From contig CAJXRP010000001.1 of the NCBI GenBank assembly GCA_913060495.1, positions 62,001-126,000 of the forward strand: a stretch of DNA of 64,000 bases. The letters are read 5' to 3'. Below are positions 34,709 to 43,764 of the stretch, piece after piece. Each line of letters starts with the position of its first letter. Position 1 is the stretch's first letter. Below the pieces are notes generated by a model. It was not told the DNA's origin, searched no databases, and was given only the letters and a program-made list of their open reading frames with translations. The translations under genes and the position numbers were made by a program. The DNA is from an uncultured Gammaproteobacteria bacterium. Lineage in GTDB: Bacteria; Pseudomonadota; Gammaproteobacteria; Pseudomonadales; Pseudohongiellaceae.

Positions 34709-37426
34709 TTATGTGTCGAGTCGTTCCTCGAGTTCGGTTTTCAGTTCCAAGCTAATTTTTTCTATAAGCTCTTGGTCAACGATAGGCTTATTAAACTCGT
34801 CGGTAACGAAAAACAAATCCTCTACGCGTTCGCCAAGGGTAGTGATGCGGGCATCCTTAAGGTTTATTTGATGTTTTGCAAAGGTCTTACCTATGCTGGC
34901 GAGAATGCCTGGTTGGTCCGGGCAATCAATCTCTACGGTCGAATAATTCCTGTTAGAGGAATTGAGCCAATTAACTTCGATTGTGTGATTGAAGTACTTC
35001 TCTTTGCGGCTGCGACGGATATGCGATGGGGAGATAGCCGACATATCGGAATTGAGATAATCACTCACCATTTTTTCTATTTCGGCGAGGCGTTTTGGAT
35101 TGTTGCCTACCGGTTTTCCTGAAGATTCAAGAACCGTATAGGTGTCCATGCAATAGTCATTGTCGGAGGTAAAGATACGAGCGCCCTGAATATTCAAGTT
35201 TAGTTTTTCGAATGCCGCTGCCGTTTTTGCGAAAAGGTAGTTACTGTTCTTTGTATAGATAAATATCTGCGTGGCGCCTTCGAGTGCATTCTGAATTAAG
35301 CAGTCGGTTGATACTAGAGGGCCCGTTCCGGAGAACGACGCGATGGCCTCCGTATGCCAAATAATATTTGCCGCTGATTCGCGCAAAAAATACTCGTCGT
35401 TCGCGTTCGCCCAAACTTCAAGAATGCGCTGCTCATCGATGTTGTGCTCTGTCAGTTTCGTGAGAGCGGTTTCCTTCTTGTCGGCAATACGATCTTCTCT
35501 GTTGCGCGGATTCTCGAGTCCGAGTCGCAGGGCACGCTTTGTATTCAAATACAGCTGCTTCATTAGACTGGCGCGCCAGCTATTCCATAGTTCAGGATTC
35601 GTCGCGCGAATGTCGGCCACGGTCATTGCGTAAAGGTAGTCGAGATGTAACTTGTCGCCCATCAATGTGGCGAACTCATGAATCACCTCAGGGTCATTGA
35701 TGTCTCTGCGCTGAGCTGTCATCGACATGAAGAGATGCTTGCTGACTAGCCAGACGACGAGTTTGGTATCCCAGCTGCTGAGTCTATGCCGAACGCAGAA
35801 ATCTTCCGCGTCTTTCATTCCCAAAGTGGAGTGATCGCCACCACGGCCCTTAGCGATGTCGTGATAGAGACCTGCGATATACAGTAGCTCTACTTTTGGT
35901 AGGTTCTTATGGATATGCGCTGCTATTGGGTATTTTTCCGCTGCATCGGGTAGCCTGAACAGGCGCATGTTCTCGACTACTTGCAGGGTGTGCGCATCAA
36001 CCGTGTAGATATGAAAAAGGTCATGTTGCATCTGCCCTGTTATCTGTTCAAATTCCGGCAAGTATCTGCCAAGAATTCCGTAGCGTGCCATCCTGCGAAT
36101 TTGTAAGGTCATCTTATGGGGCGAGCGCAGCAGTTCCATGAACAAGGTAACGTTGCGAATGTCGTTCCTATATTCATCATCGATGAGGCGTCTGTTGTCT
36201 CGTAGTAGACGCACTGTCGAGGCACGAATAGCCTGAATTTTTGGGTTCTGCGCCATCAGTACAAAAATTTCTAACAGTGCCGACGGGTAGCGTTTGAAAA
36301 TATCGGGGCTGATTACTTCAATGTAGTCATTTCGAATCTGAAAGCGATTGTTTATTTTCTCAATCTTTACCCGTTCACCGTCACGAAGTATGGCTTCGTC
36401 GAAATGCTGTAGAAGCACGTCATTGAGCGCACGCATATTCGCCACTGCGCGGTAGTACTGCTTCATGAGTTTCTCGACGCCCAGGCTTTTCTCATCGTCC
36501 TTATAGCCGAAGAGTTTTGCGAGTTCTCTCTGCTTGTCGAACAGTAAGCGATCTTCTCGCCGACCTTCTAAGTGGTGCAGCCCGTAACGAAGCTTCCAGA
36601 GAAACTGCTGACCTCTGTTCAGCATCGTCATCTCGGATTCCTTCAGGAAGCCGAGCTCGACTAGATCCTTAAACGAGCTGGCACCGAAATGTCGCTTCGC
36701 TACCCAGGCAATAGTCTGAATATCTCTTAAACCGCCGGGTGAAGTCTTTACGTTAGGCTCGAGGGCATAGTCGATGTCGTGATATTTCTCATGACGTGCG
36801 TTTTGTTCGTCCCACTTTGCCCGTAGGAATTGTTTGATTGGCCAAACACGTTTGCCGGTAGTCAGGGCGTACATCTCGCTCTGCAATTCTGCGGGGCCGC
36901 AGATCGTGCGCGATTCCATCAGCGCTGTAGCCACGGTTATGTCATTGATGGATTCGCTCTTACATTGCTTGATAGAGCGAACGCTTTGACCAACCTCTAG
37001 GCCGATATCCCAGAGCAGGGTGCAGAATGAGCTAATGCAGCTCTTATAACGACTAGCATTGTCTTTGCGCGTAAGAATCAATATGTCGATGTCGGAATGG
37101 GGGAGTAGTTCGCTGCGGCCATAACCACCAACTGCGACTAGAGAGATGTCTTTCTCGTCAGGCCACGGCTGTGCCTGCCAAGCGAGTTTTAATATCTGAT
37201 CTATGAGCCAAGAGCGGCCGGAGACGATCTCGGTGATATTGAGATTCGCCTTATAGCGCTCATCTAGGATGTTGCTGGCGGTTTCTATTGCCTGCTTAAG
37301 GGTTTTGACTTGATTGCTGGAGTCATTGAATTCTGCCTGCAGGGCTGCTACGTCGAGCAGCTTGGTGCCCAGCTCGAAATCATCGTCGCTGTATTCTTCA
37401 TCGATTGCTAAAGTGTCTGGATTCAC
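34709..37426 (-). CDS. glnD: Bifunctional uridylyltransferase/uridylyl-removing enzyme
   Basis: A 905-residue nitrogen-sensor enzyme that uridylylates PII proteins when glutamine is low and removes UMP when it is high. Domain order: nucleotidyltransferase with GGYGRSELLPHSDIDILIL (about residues 97-115), a helical middle, an HD hydrolase domain with YHDIAKGRGGDHSTLG, then two C-terminal ACT domains (the second with IDCPDQPGILASIGKTFAKHQ) that bind glutamine. Length agrees with E. coli GlnD (890). It overlaps map by 4 bases. glnB and glnK are not in the window. Confidence 0.97.
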   Translation of the reverse strand: MNPDTLAIDEEYSDDDFELGTKLLDVAALQAEFNDSSNQVKTLKQAIETASNILDERYKANLNITEIVSGRSWLIDQILKLAWQAQPWPDEKDISLVAVGGYGRSELLPHSDIDILILTRKDNASRYKSCISSFCTLLWDIGLEVGQSVRSIKQCKSESINDITVATALMESRTICGPAELQSEMYALTTGKRVWPIKQFLRAKWDEQNARHEKYHDIDYALEPNVKTSPGGLRDIQTIAWVAKRHFGASSFKDLVELGFLKESEMTMLNRGQQFLWKLRYGLHHLEGRREDRLLFDKQRELAKLFGYKDDEKSLGVEKLMKQYYRAVANMRALNDVLLQHFDEAILRDGERVKIEKINNRFQIRNDYIEVISPDIFKRYPSALLEIFVLMAQNPKIQAIRASTVRLLRDNRRLIDDEYRNDIRNVTLFMELLRSPHKMTLQIRRMARYGILGRYLPEFEQITGQMQHDLFHIYTVDAHTLQVVENMRLFRLPDAAEKYPIAAHIHKNLPKVELLYIAGLYHDIAKGRGGDHSTLGMKDAEDFCVRHRLSSWDTKLVVWLVSKHLFMSMTAQRRDINDPEVIHEFATLMGDKLHLDYLYAMTVADIRATNPELWNSWRASLMKQLYLNTKRALRLGLENPRNREDRIADKKETALTKLTEHNIDEQRILEVWANANDEYFLRESAANIIWHTEAIASFSGTGPLVSTDCLIQNALEGATQIFIYTKNSNYLFAKTAAAFEKLNLNIQGARIFTSDNDYCMDTYTVLESSGKPVGNNPKRLAEIEKMVSDYLNSDMSAISPSHIRRSRKEKYFNHTIEVNWLNSSNRNYSTVEIDCPDQPGILASIGKTFAKHQINLKDARITTLGERVEDLFFVTDEFNKPIVDQELIEKISLELKTELEERLDT

Positions 37427-38196
37427 AATGATTCGTCAGAACGTTGAGTAAAGACCTCGCAGCCATCATTGGTTACTGCCATTGTGTGTTCCCACTGCGC
37501 GGAAAGCCTGCGGTCTTTAGTAGTCACTGTCCATCCGTCCTTTTTTGATAACTTGGTGAAGCGGCTACCTGCATTCAGCATGGGCTCTATAGTAAAGGTC
37601 ATACCTTCGACAAGTGTTGTTCCGCTGTTAGGCCTGCCGAAATGAAGGACCTGAGGTTCTTCGTGGAAAATTCGCCCGATGCCATGCCCGCAATATTCTC
37701 TTACTATCGAATAATTATGTGCCTCGCCATGCTGCTGAATGATATGCCCGATATCGCCGAGTGTTATGCCAGGCTTGACGATGTCGATTGCCTTGTACAG
37801 ACATTCCTGTGTGACTTTAATAAGGCGTTTGGCGTGATCGGGTACTTCGCCTACACAAAACATCTTGCTGGTGTCGCCGTGAAAGCCGTCTTTTATGACA
37901 GTGATATCGATATTAATGATGTCGCCTGACTTGAGAGTCTTACCGTCGCTGGGAATGCCGTGACAGATAACGTGGTTTATTGAGGTGCAGATAGATTTAG
38001 GAAAGCCATTGTAGTTTAGCGGGGCAGGTATGGCTTTCTGCACATCGACGATGTGGTTATGGCAGATTCGATCAAGCTCGCCAGTGCTAACCCCAGGTTG
38101 AACATGTGGGCCAATCATTTCTAGTACTTCGGAGGCCAGTTTGCCGGCTACCCGCATTTTTACAATGTCGTCGGCTGTTTTAATATGAATTGTCAT
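37423..38196 (-). CDS. map: Methionine aminopeptidase type I
   Basis: A 257-residue two-metal protease that removes the N-terminal Met from new proteins. Metal ligands and substrate His can be read: SINHVICHGIPSD (His), INIDITVIKDGFHGDTSKMF (two Asp), GHGIGRIFHEEP (His), FTIEPML (Glu) and AQWEHTMAVT (Glu). Length matches E. coli Map (264). It overlaps glnD and is divergent from rpsB, the standard arrangement in Pseudomonas. Confidence 0.97.
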   Translation of the reverse strand: MTIHIKTADDIVKMRVAGKLASEVLEMIGPHVQPGVSTGELDRICHNHIVDVQKAIPAPLNYNGFPKSICTSINHVICHGIPSDGKTLKSGDIINIDITVIKDGFHGDTSKMFCVGEVPDHAKRLIKVTQECLYKAIDIVKPGITLGDIGHIIQQHGEAHNYSIVREYCGHGIGRIFHEEPQVLHFGRPNSGTTLVEGMTFTIEPMLNAGSRFTKLSKKDGWTVTTKDRRLSAQWEHTMAVTNDGCEVFTQRSDESL

Positions 38197-38613
38197 CGAG
38201 GTGTCAGTTATTTCCTGTCAATTTTTCCCAGGGCACCGCTGGCGAATGTCGCTAACGGCAAAAGTTGGGTATTGTAATGCAGGAGCCACCGTTGTAACAG
38301 CGGATTCCCGCTTTCAGGTGCTGATGAAACCTGCTTGGAATGGGCCGTAGAGGGCATCTGGCCGTTCGCTTGAATGCGATATTTTCTTTCCGTGGCGGTA
38401 CTATTATGGTATAAAGCGGCGCGTTTTCGTGGTTGCTGTCTCTAACTCTCTTTTGAGCCTGGGAAATATAAGCATTCTCGGAAGCCAAAATTAACCTTAA
38501 CTAACGTCGCACATACATCGTCACATGAGTTCTGGGTGCCTCTCTGAAGCAGTATTTTAGATTGGTTGAGCCATGGGGTGTATGGAGGCCTAACCCAAAC
38601 CGAAGGATATAAC
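38197..38613. other. Divergent map/rpsB intergenic region with a long rpsB leader
   Basis: A 417-bp stretch without a gene; the small minus-strand track ORFs are noise. It carries the promoter described above. Near the rpsB start, GGGGTGTATGGAGGCCTAACCC can fold through GGGT/ACCC pairing, followed by the ribosome site AAGGAT. In gammaproteobacteria S2 represses its own rpsB-tsf mRNA through a leader structure, and a comparable element is likely here but not shown. Confidence 0.4.
38387..38415 (+). promoter_or_regulatory. Probable rpsB promoter with extended -10
   Basis: TGG-TATAAA forms an extended -10 element at 38407-38415, followed by GCGGCGCG, a GC-rich discriminator. The -35 region (TTTCCG) is weak. 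This leaves a leader of about 190 bases before rpsB. Confidence 0.45.
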
Positions 38614-39666
38614 ATGACTGTAAGTATGAAAGAGATGCTCCGCGCAGGAGTCCATTTCGGGCACCAGTGTCGCTACTGGAATCCAAAAATGGCCCAATAT
38701 ATCTTTGGCGCCAGAAACAAAATTCACATCATCAACCTCGAGCACACCGTTCCTGCTCTTAACGCCGCACTTGAAGAAGTCTCCTATCTTGCTGAAAAGA
38801 AAAGAAAAATCCTTTTCGTTGGCACGAAGCGAGCGGCTGGAAAGATCATTAAGGAAGAAGCAGAACGCGCAGGAATGCCGTATGTAAACCATCGCTGGCT
38901 CGGCGGTATGTTGACAAACTACAAGACCATTCGTGGCTCCATCAAGAAATTGAAAGATCTTGAGCAGCAAGAGACCGATGGCACGCTTAGCCGTTTGAGC
39001 AAGAAAGAAGCTCTTATGCGTACTCGTGCGAAGGAAAAGCTCGAGCGTAGTATCGGTGGTATTAAGGATATGGGTGGCCTTCCCGACGCGATTTTCGTCG
39101 TCGATGTAGATCACGAGCGTATCGCTGTTACTGAAGCGAACAATCTAAAGATCCCAGTAATCGGTATCGTTGATACCAATAGCAACCCTGACGGCGTTAC
39201 CACTGTAATTCCTGGTAACGATGATGCGATACGTGCAATTCAATTGTATGTAGCTGCGATTGCCAGTGCTTGTGTTGAGGGTCGCGAAAGAAATGGTCCA
39301 ACAGGCGGAGATAGCGAATTCATCGAGATAGAAGATGATGCAGTTGTTGAAGTGGCAGCAGAAGCAGAAGCAGAAGCAGAAGCCGAAGCGGCTCCAGCCG
39401 AAGCGGCTGAAGCAGTGGCAGCCGAGCCAGAGCAAGCAGTCGATGCTCCAGCTGAAGAAGCAGTAGCCGAAGCTGCGCCAGCAGCAGTAGCCGAAGCTGC
39501 GCCAGCAGCAGAAGCAGAAGCTGCTCCTGCGGAAGAGGAGAAGCCTGCAGCTGAGAAGAAGGCCGCAGTTAAGAAGGCTCCTGCTAAGAAGAAGGCTCCA
39601 GCTAAGAAGAAGGCAGCTGTTAAGAAGAAAGCTCCAGCCAAGAAAAAGGCTGAGGAAGATTCTTAA
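38614..39666 (+). CDS. rpsB: 30S ribosomal protein S2 with long acidic-basic C-terminal tail
   Basis: A 350-residue S2; the usual length is about 240. Residues 1-240 are a normal S2 ([64 protein letters not shown]). Residues 241-309 are almost only Glu, Ala, Pro and Val, strongly acidic. Residues 310-346 are Lys/Ala/Pro-rich ([14 protein letters not shown]), strongly basic, ending EEDS. The start at 38614 has AAGGAT upstream; the track's 38566 start adds 16 foreign residues. The gene is followed by an attenuator-like terminator and tsf. The tail's role is unknown; the basic part resembles the H1-like protein encoded at 28067. Confidence 0.97.
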   Translation: MTVSMKEMLRAGVHFGHQCRYWNPKMAQYIFGARNKIHIINLEHTVPALNAALEEVSYLAEKKRKILFVGTKRAAGKIIKEEAERAGMPYVNHRWLGGMLTNYKTIRGSIKKLKDLEQQETDGTLSRLSKKEALMRTRAKEKLERSIGGIKDMGGLPDAIFVVDVDHERIAVTEANNLKIPVIGIVDTNSNPDGVTTVIPGNDDAIRAIQLYVAAIASACVEGRERNGPTGGDSEFIEIEDDAVVEVAAEAEAEAEAEAAPAEAAEAVAAEPEQAVDAPAEEAVAEAAPAAVAEAAPAAEAEAAPAEEEKPAAEKKAAVKKAPAKKKAPAKKKAAVKKKAPAKKKAEEDS

Positions 39667-39726
39667 TAGAAAACTTTATTGCTAACAGAATTCCCTGCTT
39701 AGCAGTAGCGAGAATAGGTTTGAATT

Positions 39727-39750
39727 AAGGGGGCGGATAGCCCCCTTTTT
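39727..39750 (+). terminator. Terminator/attenuator between rpsB and tsf
   Basis: GGGGGC-GGATA-GCCCCC followed by TTTTT. In E. coli a similar structure lowers tsf expression relative to rpsB; the same is likely here. Confidence 0.85.
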
Positions 39751-39808
39751 ACAGGTGATTTAATAGAAGAGCGCGCTCTTCGAAATGATTAGAAAGAGGC
39801 ATTAAGAG

Positions 39809-40687
39809 ATGGGAAATATTACAGCGGGCATGGTTAAAGAGCTGCGTGACAGAACCGGCTTGGGCATGATGGATTGTAAGAAAGCATTAACAGAAGCAGA
39901 TGGCGACATGGATAAGGCTATCGATGATTTGCGCAAGGCGAGTGGTGTTAAGGCTGCCAAGAAGGCGAGTCGCGTTGCTGCTGAAGGCGTCGTACTGACT
40001 AAGATTGCTGATGATGGTAACTATGGCGTTATAGTCGAAGTTAACTCAGAAACAGACTTCGCGGCTAGAGACAGCAACTTCCTCGATTTTGCTCAGCAGG
40101 CGCTAGAGCTTGCTTACGCTAACAGTGAGGCCGATGTTGCTGGACTGCTTGATGCAGGCCTGGAAGACACTCGCTCTGCTTTGGTTCAGAAAATTGGCGA
40201 AAATTGTAATATGCGTCGTGTAGAGCGCATGCAGTTTACTGACGAAAACGCAGGCATCGTTGAGAGTTACGTGCACAGCAATAATAGAATCGCGGTTCTA
40301 ATCTCCGTTAACGGTGGTGACGAATCCCTTGCTCGTGATGTTGCTATGCATATTGCGGCTGTAAACCCGTTGGTTGTTAAAGCCGAAGATGTGCCTGCAG
40401 AAGAAATAGCAAAAGAGACTGAGATCTATTCAGCGCAAGCACGCGAGAGCGGCAAGCCAGAAGAAATCATCGAAAAAATGATTACTGGCAGATTGCGAAA
40501 ATTTGTCGCTGAAGTAAGCTTGTTAGAGCAGCCTTTTGTTAAAGATCCAGATGTTACTGTAGGTAAGTTGCTTAAGGATGCCGGTGCGAGCGTAGTTCAG
40601 TTTGTGCGCTTCGAAGTGGGTGAGGGCATCGACAAGGAAGAAGTAGACTTCGCCGATGAAGTAGCGGCACAAGTTAAAGGCTCCTAG
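39809..40687 (+). CDS. tsf: Elongation factor Ts
   Basis: A 292-residue nucleotide exchange factor for EF-Tu. It begins ITAGMVKELRDRTGLGMMDCKKAL (UBA-like N-terminal domain) and contains the core contact motif VEVNSETDFAARDSNFLDFA, where the Thr-Asp-Phe stretch pushes into EF-Tu. The dimerisation and C-terminal parts (GRLRKFVAEVSLLEQPFVKDP) are complete. It follows rpsB after an attenuator and precedes pyrH. A ribosome site AGAGG lies ahead of the ATG. Length near E. coli Ts (283). Confidence 0.97.
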   Translation: MGNITAGMVKELRDRTGLGMMDCKKALTEADGDMDKAIDDLRKASGVKAAKKASRVAAEGVVLTKIADDGNYGVIVEVNSETDFAARDSNFLDFAQQALELAYANSEADVAGLLDAGLEDTRSALVQKIGENCNMRRVERMQFTDENAGIVESYVHSNNRIAVLISVNGGDESLARDVAMHIAAVNPLVVKAEDVPAEEIAKETEIYSAQARESGKPEEIIEKMITGRLRKFVAEVSLLEQPFVKDPDVTVGKLLKDAGASVVQFVRFEVGEGIDKEEVDFADEVAAQVKGS

Positions 40688-40720
40688 GAGCGCAATGACG
40701 ACATACGGATACCACTGAAA

Positions 40721-41440
40721 ATGCCAAATAAGGAACGTAAGTACAATCGTATTTTGTTAAAGCTAAGCGGTGAGGCACTCACCGGTGATGGCGATTTTGG
40801 CATAGACCCTCAAGTGCTCGATCGAATGGCTGTTGAAATCGGTCAGTTAGTGGGTCTGGGAGTGGAGATAGGCCTGGTCATTGGTGGTGGCAATCTATTC
40901 CGCGGTGCTGCTCTGCACGCCGCGGGTATGGAGCGTGTTACCGGCGACCACATGGGTATGCTGGCGACAGTCATGAATGCGTTAGCAATGCGCGACGCAC
41001 TTGAGCGAGCAAGCATTCCTACCCGTGTTATGTCGGCCATTCCCATGAGCGGTGTCGTTGAACACTACGATCGACGTACGGCTATTCGGCACTTGGATGC
41101 CGGTGATGTCGTTATATTTTCAGCAGGAACAGGAAATCCGTTCTTCACAACAGATACTGCCGCTTGCTTGCGTGGAATCGAAATCGATGCGGACCTAATC
41201 CTAAAAGCAACTAAGGTGGACGGTGTTTATTCTGCCGATCCGGAATTAGATCCTTCTGCGATTAAGTACGACAATCTTAGTTACGATGAAGTGATTGAAA
41301 AGAAACTCGGTGTCATGGACTTGACGGCTATTTGTCTAAGTCGCGATCATCAGGTGCCGATCAAAGTTTTTAATATGAATACCCCTGGAGCATTGCTGAA
41401 CAATGTTATGGGTAAGGCCGATGGCACTCATATCAAGTAG
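40721..41440 (+). CDS. pyrH: Uridylate kinase
   Basis: A 239-residue amino-acid-kinase-fold UMP kinase making UDP. Motifs: [14 protein letters not shown] near the start, [12 protein letters not shown] (phosphate binding), [33 protein letters not shown] and the lysine-containing [13 protein letters not shown]. Length agrees with E. coli PyrH (241). It lies between tsf and frr in the conserved order, 33 bp after tsf. It feeds the pathway that ends with PyrG (60431). Confidence 0.97.
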   Translation: MPNKERKYNRILLKLSGEALTGDGDFGIDPQVLDRMAVEIGQLVGLGVEIGLVIGGGNLFRGAALHAAGMERVTGDHMGMLATVMNALAMRDALERASIPTRVMSAIPMSGVVEHYDRRTAIRHLDAGDVVIFSAGTGNPFFTTDTAACLRGIEIDADLILKATKVDGVYSADPELDPSAIKYDNLSYDEVIEKKLGVMDLTAICLSRDHQVPIKVFNMNTPGALLNNVMGKADGTHIK

Positions 41441-41517
41441 CTGAGTCGCTAGGGCAAGATTGATGAATATTCTGCGCTGCTGCGCGGAGCTAGATTATAG
41501 GAAAGAGGAGCCAGACC

Positions 41518-42075
41518 ATGATCGATGAAACTATAGCCGATGCAGACGAAAGAATGCAGAAGAGCATCCTTTCTCTGGAAGAAGCTTTTAAGAAGATTCG
41601 AACGGGAAGAGCCCATCCAGCTATTCTAGATAGCGTGCAGGTTTCCTACTACGACTCGGATACTCCTTTGAGCCAGCTGGCCAACGTCACAGTGGAGGAG
41701 GGTCGTTCTTTGATCATCTCCCCCTGGGAAAAGCCAATGATTGCTGAGATCGAGAAAGCCATCATGAAATCGAATTTGGGGCTGAACCCTTCGAACAATG
41801 GCGACACTATTCGTGTGCCTATGCCGCCTCTAACTGAAGAAACGCGCAAGGAATATACCAAGCAGGCGAAGGCCGAAGCTGAAAACGCGCGAATTGCGAT
41901 TCGAAACATTCGAAGAGATGCAAACTCTGACTTCAAAGAGCTCGAAAAAGAAAAAGAGATTAGCGAAGACGAGCAGCGCAGAGCGGAAGATCGCATACAA
42001 AAGATCACAGATAAGTATATTGCAGCTATTGAGGCTTCATTCCTGGCTAAAGAAGCCGATCTGCTATCCTTCTGA
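41518..42075 (+). CDS. frr: Ribosome recycling factor
   Basis: A 185-residue L-shaped protein that with EF-G splits terminated ribosomes. It has the standard start [31 protein letters not shown] and ends in the three-helix bundle segments [39 protein letters not shown] and [24 protein letters not shown]. Length equals the E. coli factor (185). The ribosome site AAGAGGAG precedes the ATG. It follows pyrH by 77 bp. Confidence 0.97.
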   Translation: MIDETIADADERMQKSILSLEEAFKKIRTGRAHPAILDSVQVSYYDSDTPLSQLANVTVEEGRSLIISPWEKPMIAEIEKAIMKSNLGLNPSNNGDTIRVPMPPLTEETRKEYTKQAKAEAENARIAIRNIRRDANSDFKELEKEKEISEDEQRRAEDRIQKITDKYIAAIEASFLAKEADLLSF

Positions 42076-42142
42076 GGCTGCGATTGCTTCAGTTTGATTA
42101 CTCAATACGGGCTTTAGGTGGACAGGGGTTTGGTAACTGTAA

Positions 42143-42886
42143 ATGACTCCTGATAGTAAGCCAAAATTGCCCCAGCATATCGCCGTTGTTATGGATGGAA
42201 ATAACCGCTGGGCTAAATCTCGTGGCCTACCTGTCAAATCTGGCCACCGTCATGGTGCCGAGGTGGCGCGAGAGATCGTCAATTCCTGTCTCTCCCGAGA
42301 TATTAAATACCTCACCTTATTTGCCTTCAGTAGTGAGAATTGGTTGCGCCCACGGCAGGAAGTTAGGGCCCTGATGGCGCTCTTTCTTACCGTTCTAAAG
42401 CGTAAGGAAATCAGCCAGTTGCACAAAAAAAATGTGCGCTTGCAGTTTATCGGCAATCGAAGTAGCTTCTCGCAGAAATTGCAGCAAAATATGCGTGAGG
42501 TGGAAGAGTTAACAGGTGATAATACCGGCATGACGGTGATTGTGGCGGCAGACTATGGCGGTCGCTGGGATATCGCGAATGCAGTGAAAAGCATAGTCGA
42601 TAAGGTGGCCTGTGGAGAGTTATCAGCGGATACAATCGGTGTGGATCTGCTGGATCAGCACATTAGCAGCAGCGACTACCCGGATCCGGATCTTTGTATC
42701 CGCACTGGTGGCGAGCACCGCATTAGCAATTTTTTGCTTTGGCAGTTTGCCTATACTGAACTTTATTTTACAGACTGTTATTGGCCTGACTTCGGCGACA
42801 CGCAGTTTCAGCTAGCGCTGGATGATTTCGCAAAGCGTCAACGCCGCTATGGCAGTCATGATAATCAGGAATATACGAGCGACTAA
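42143..42886 (+). CDS. uppS: Undecaprenyl diphosphate synthase
   Basis: A 247-residue cis-prenyltransferase making the C55 lipid carrier for cell-wall synthesis. Motifs: HIAVVMDGNNRWAKSRGLP (catalytic Asp), GHRHGAEVAREIV, FAFSSENW and PDLCIRTGGEHRISNFLLWQFAYTELYFTDCYWPDF. The usual RTSGE is RTGGE here, a small change. It is followed directly by cdsA. UppP (30486) recycles the same carrier. Confidence 0.96.
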   Translation: MTPDSKPKLPQHIAVVMDGNNRWAKSRGLPVKSGHRHGAEVAREIVNSCLSRDIKYLTLFAFSSENWLRPRQEVRALMALFLTVLKRKEISQLHKKNVRLQFIGNRSSFSQKLQQNMREVEELTGDNTGMTVIVAADYGGRWDIANAVKSIVDKVACGELSADTIGVDLLDQHISSSDYPDPDLCIRTGGEHRISNFLLWQFAYTELYFTDCYWPDFGDTQFQLALDDFAKRQRRYGSHDNQEYTSD

Positions 42887-42887
42887 A

Positions 42888-43763
42888 GTGTTAAAGCAAC
42901 GAGTCATTACCGCCGTAATACTTCTGGTGGCATTAATTGCCGCTACTACTCAGCTGTCTTCATTTTATTTTGCTTTTTTCGTTGCCGCTGTAATTCTAGT
43001 GGCGGCATGGGAATGGGCCGGGCTTGTTAGTTCGGATAGAGAAATAGCAAAGCTTCCCTATCTTGCAAGTATCGCTGCTATGTTGCTGGGCAGCTTCTTT
43101 CTTTTGGGCATTTCTCCAGAGGCCGAGGGTATCGATGGTCTTCGCGCGAGCTTCGTACTGATGCTGGGCCTTTTGTTTTGGCTTTTATCTTTGTTTTTTC
43201 TAGCGGGGTATCCCGAAAATAGTAAGCATTGGAATGATGAGTCGAAAATAGCCTTGATGGGCGTATTGGTGCTGATGCCCACCTTCGTTGGCATTGTAGT
43301 ATTAAAATATCTGATGCCTTCCGGTTATTTGGTTCTAGCTTTAGTGATCTTGGTAGCAGCCGTCGATATCGGTGCCTATTTCGTCGGGGTGAATTTTGGT
43401 TCAAGAAAGCTGGCGGCGAAACTGAGTCCCAAGAAATCTTGGGAGGGCGTCTGGGGCGGAACAGTTGTCTGTTTGCTCGTGGCAGCCCTTTTTATCTGGC
43501 TAATGCACAACAATCTTCAAGCGCTATCCTTGATGCAGGTGTCTTCCTTGCTGATTTTGTCAGTGGGTGTCACTTTCTTTAGCGTGGTAGGAGATCTTAT
43601 AGAGAGCATGCTTAAGCGCAACTGCGGTGTTAAGGATAGCGGCACGATCCTGCCTGGGCACGGCGGTGTATTGGACCGGGTGGATGGCCTCGTGGCTGCC
43701 ACACCTCTGTTCGTTTTGACGATGATGTTGGTGCTCGATAACGAATTCCTGGTGGGTCTGTAA
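42888..43763 (+). CDS. cdsA: Phosphatidate cytidylyltransferase
   Basis: A 291-residue inner-membrane enzyme making CDP-diacylglycerol, precursor of all phospholipids. Several hydrophobic helices are followed by the signature KLSPKKSWEGVWGG and DSGTILPGHGGVLDRVDGL. The track start (42822) overlaps uppS by 65 bases. The GTG at 42888, one base after the uppS stop, gives VLKQRVITAVILLVAL, the family's typical start. An ATG at 42858 is the alternative. The 3' end is one base before the dxr start, so uppS-cdsA-dxr are packed as one unit. Confidence 0.93.
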   Translation: MLKQRVITAVILLVALIAATTQLSSFYFAFFVAAVILVAAWEWAGLVSSDREIAKLPYLASIAAMLLGSFFLLGISPEAEGIDGLRASFVLMLGLLFWLLSLFFLAGYPENSKHWNDESKIALMGVLVLMPTFVGIVVLKYLMPSGYLVLALVILVAAVDIGAYFVGVNFGSRKLAAKLSPKKSWEGVWGGTVVCLLVAALFIWLMHNNLQALSLMQVSSLLILSVGVTFFSVVGDLIESMLKRNCGVKDSGTILPGHGGVLDRVDGLVAATPLFVLTMMLVLDNEFLVGL

Positions 43764-43764
43764 A

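Noticed and set aside
39145-39641. Minus-strand ORFs rich in Ala and Ser across rpsB
   Set aside because: Shadows of the low-complexity S2 tail.
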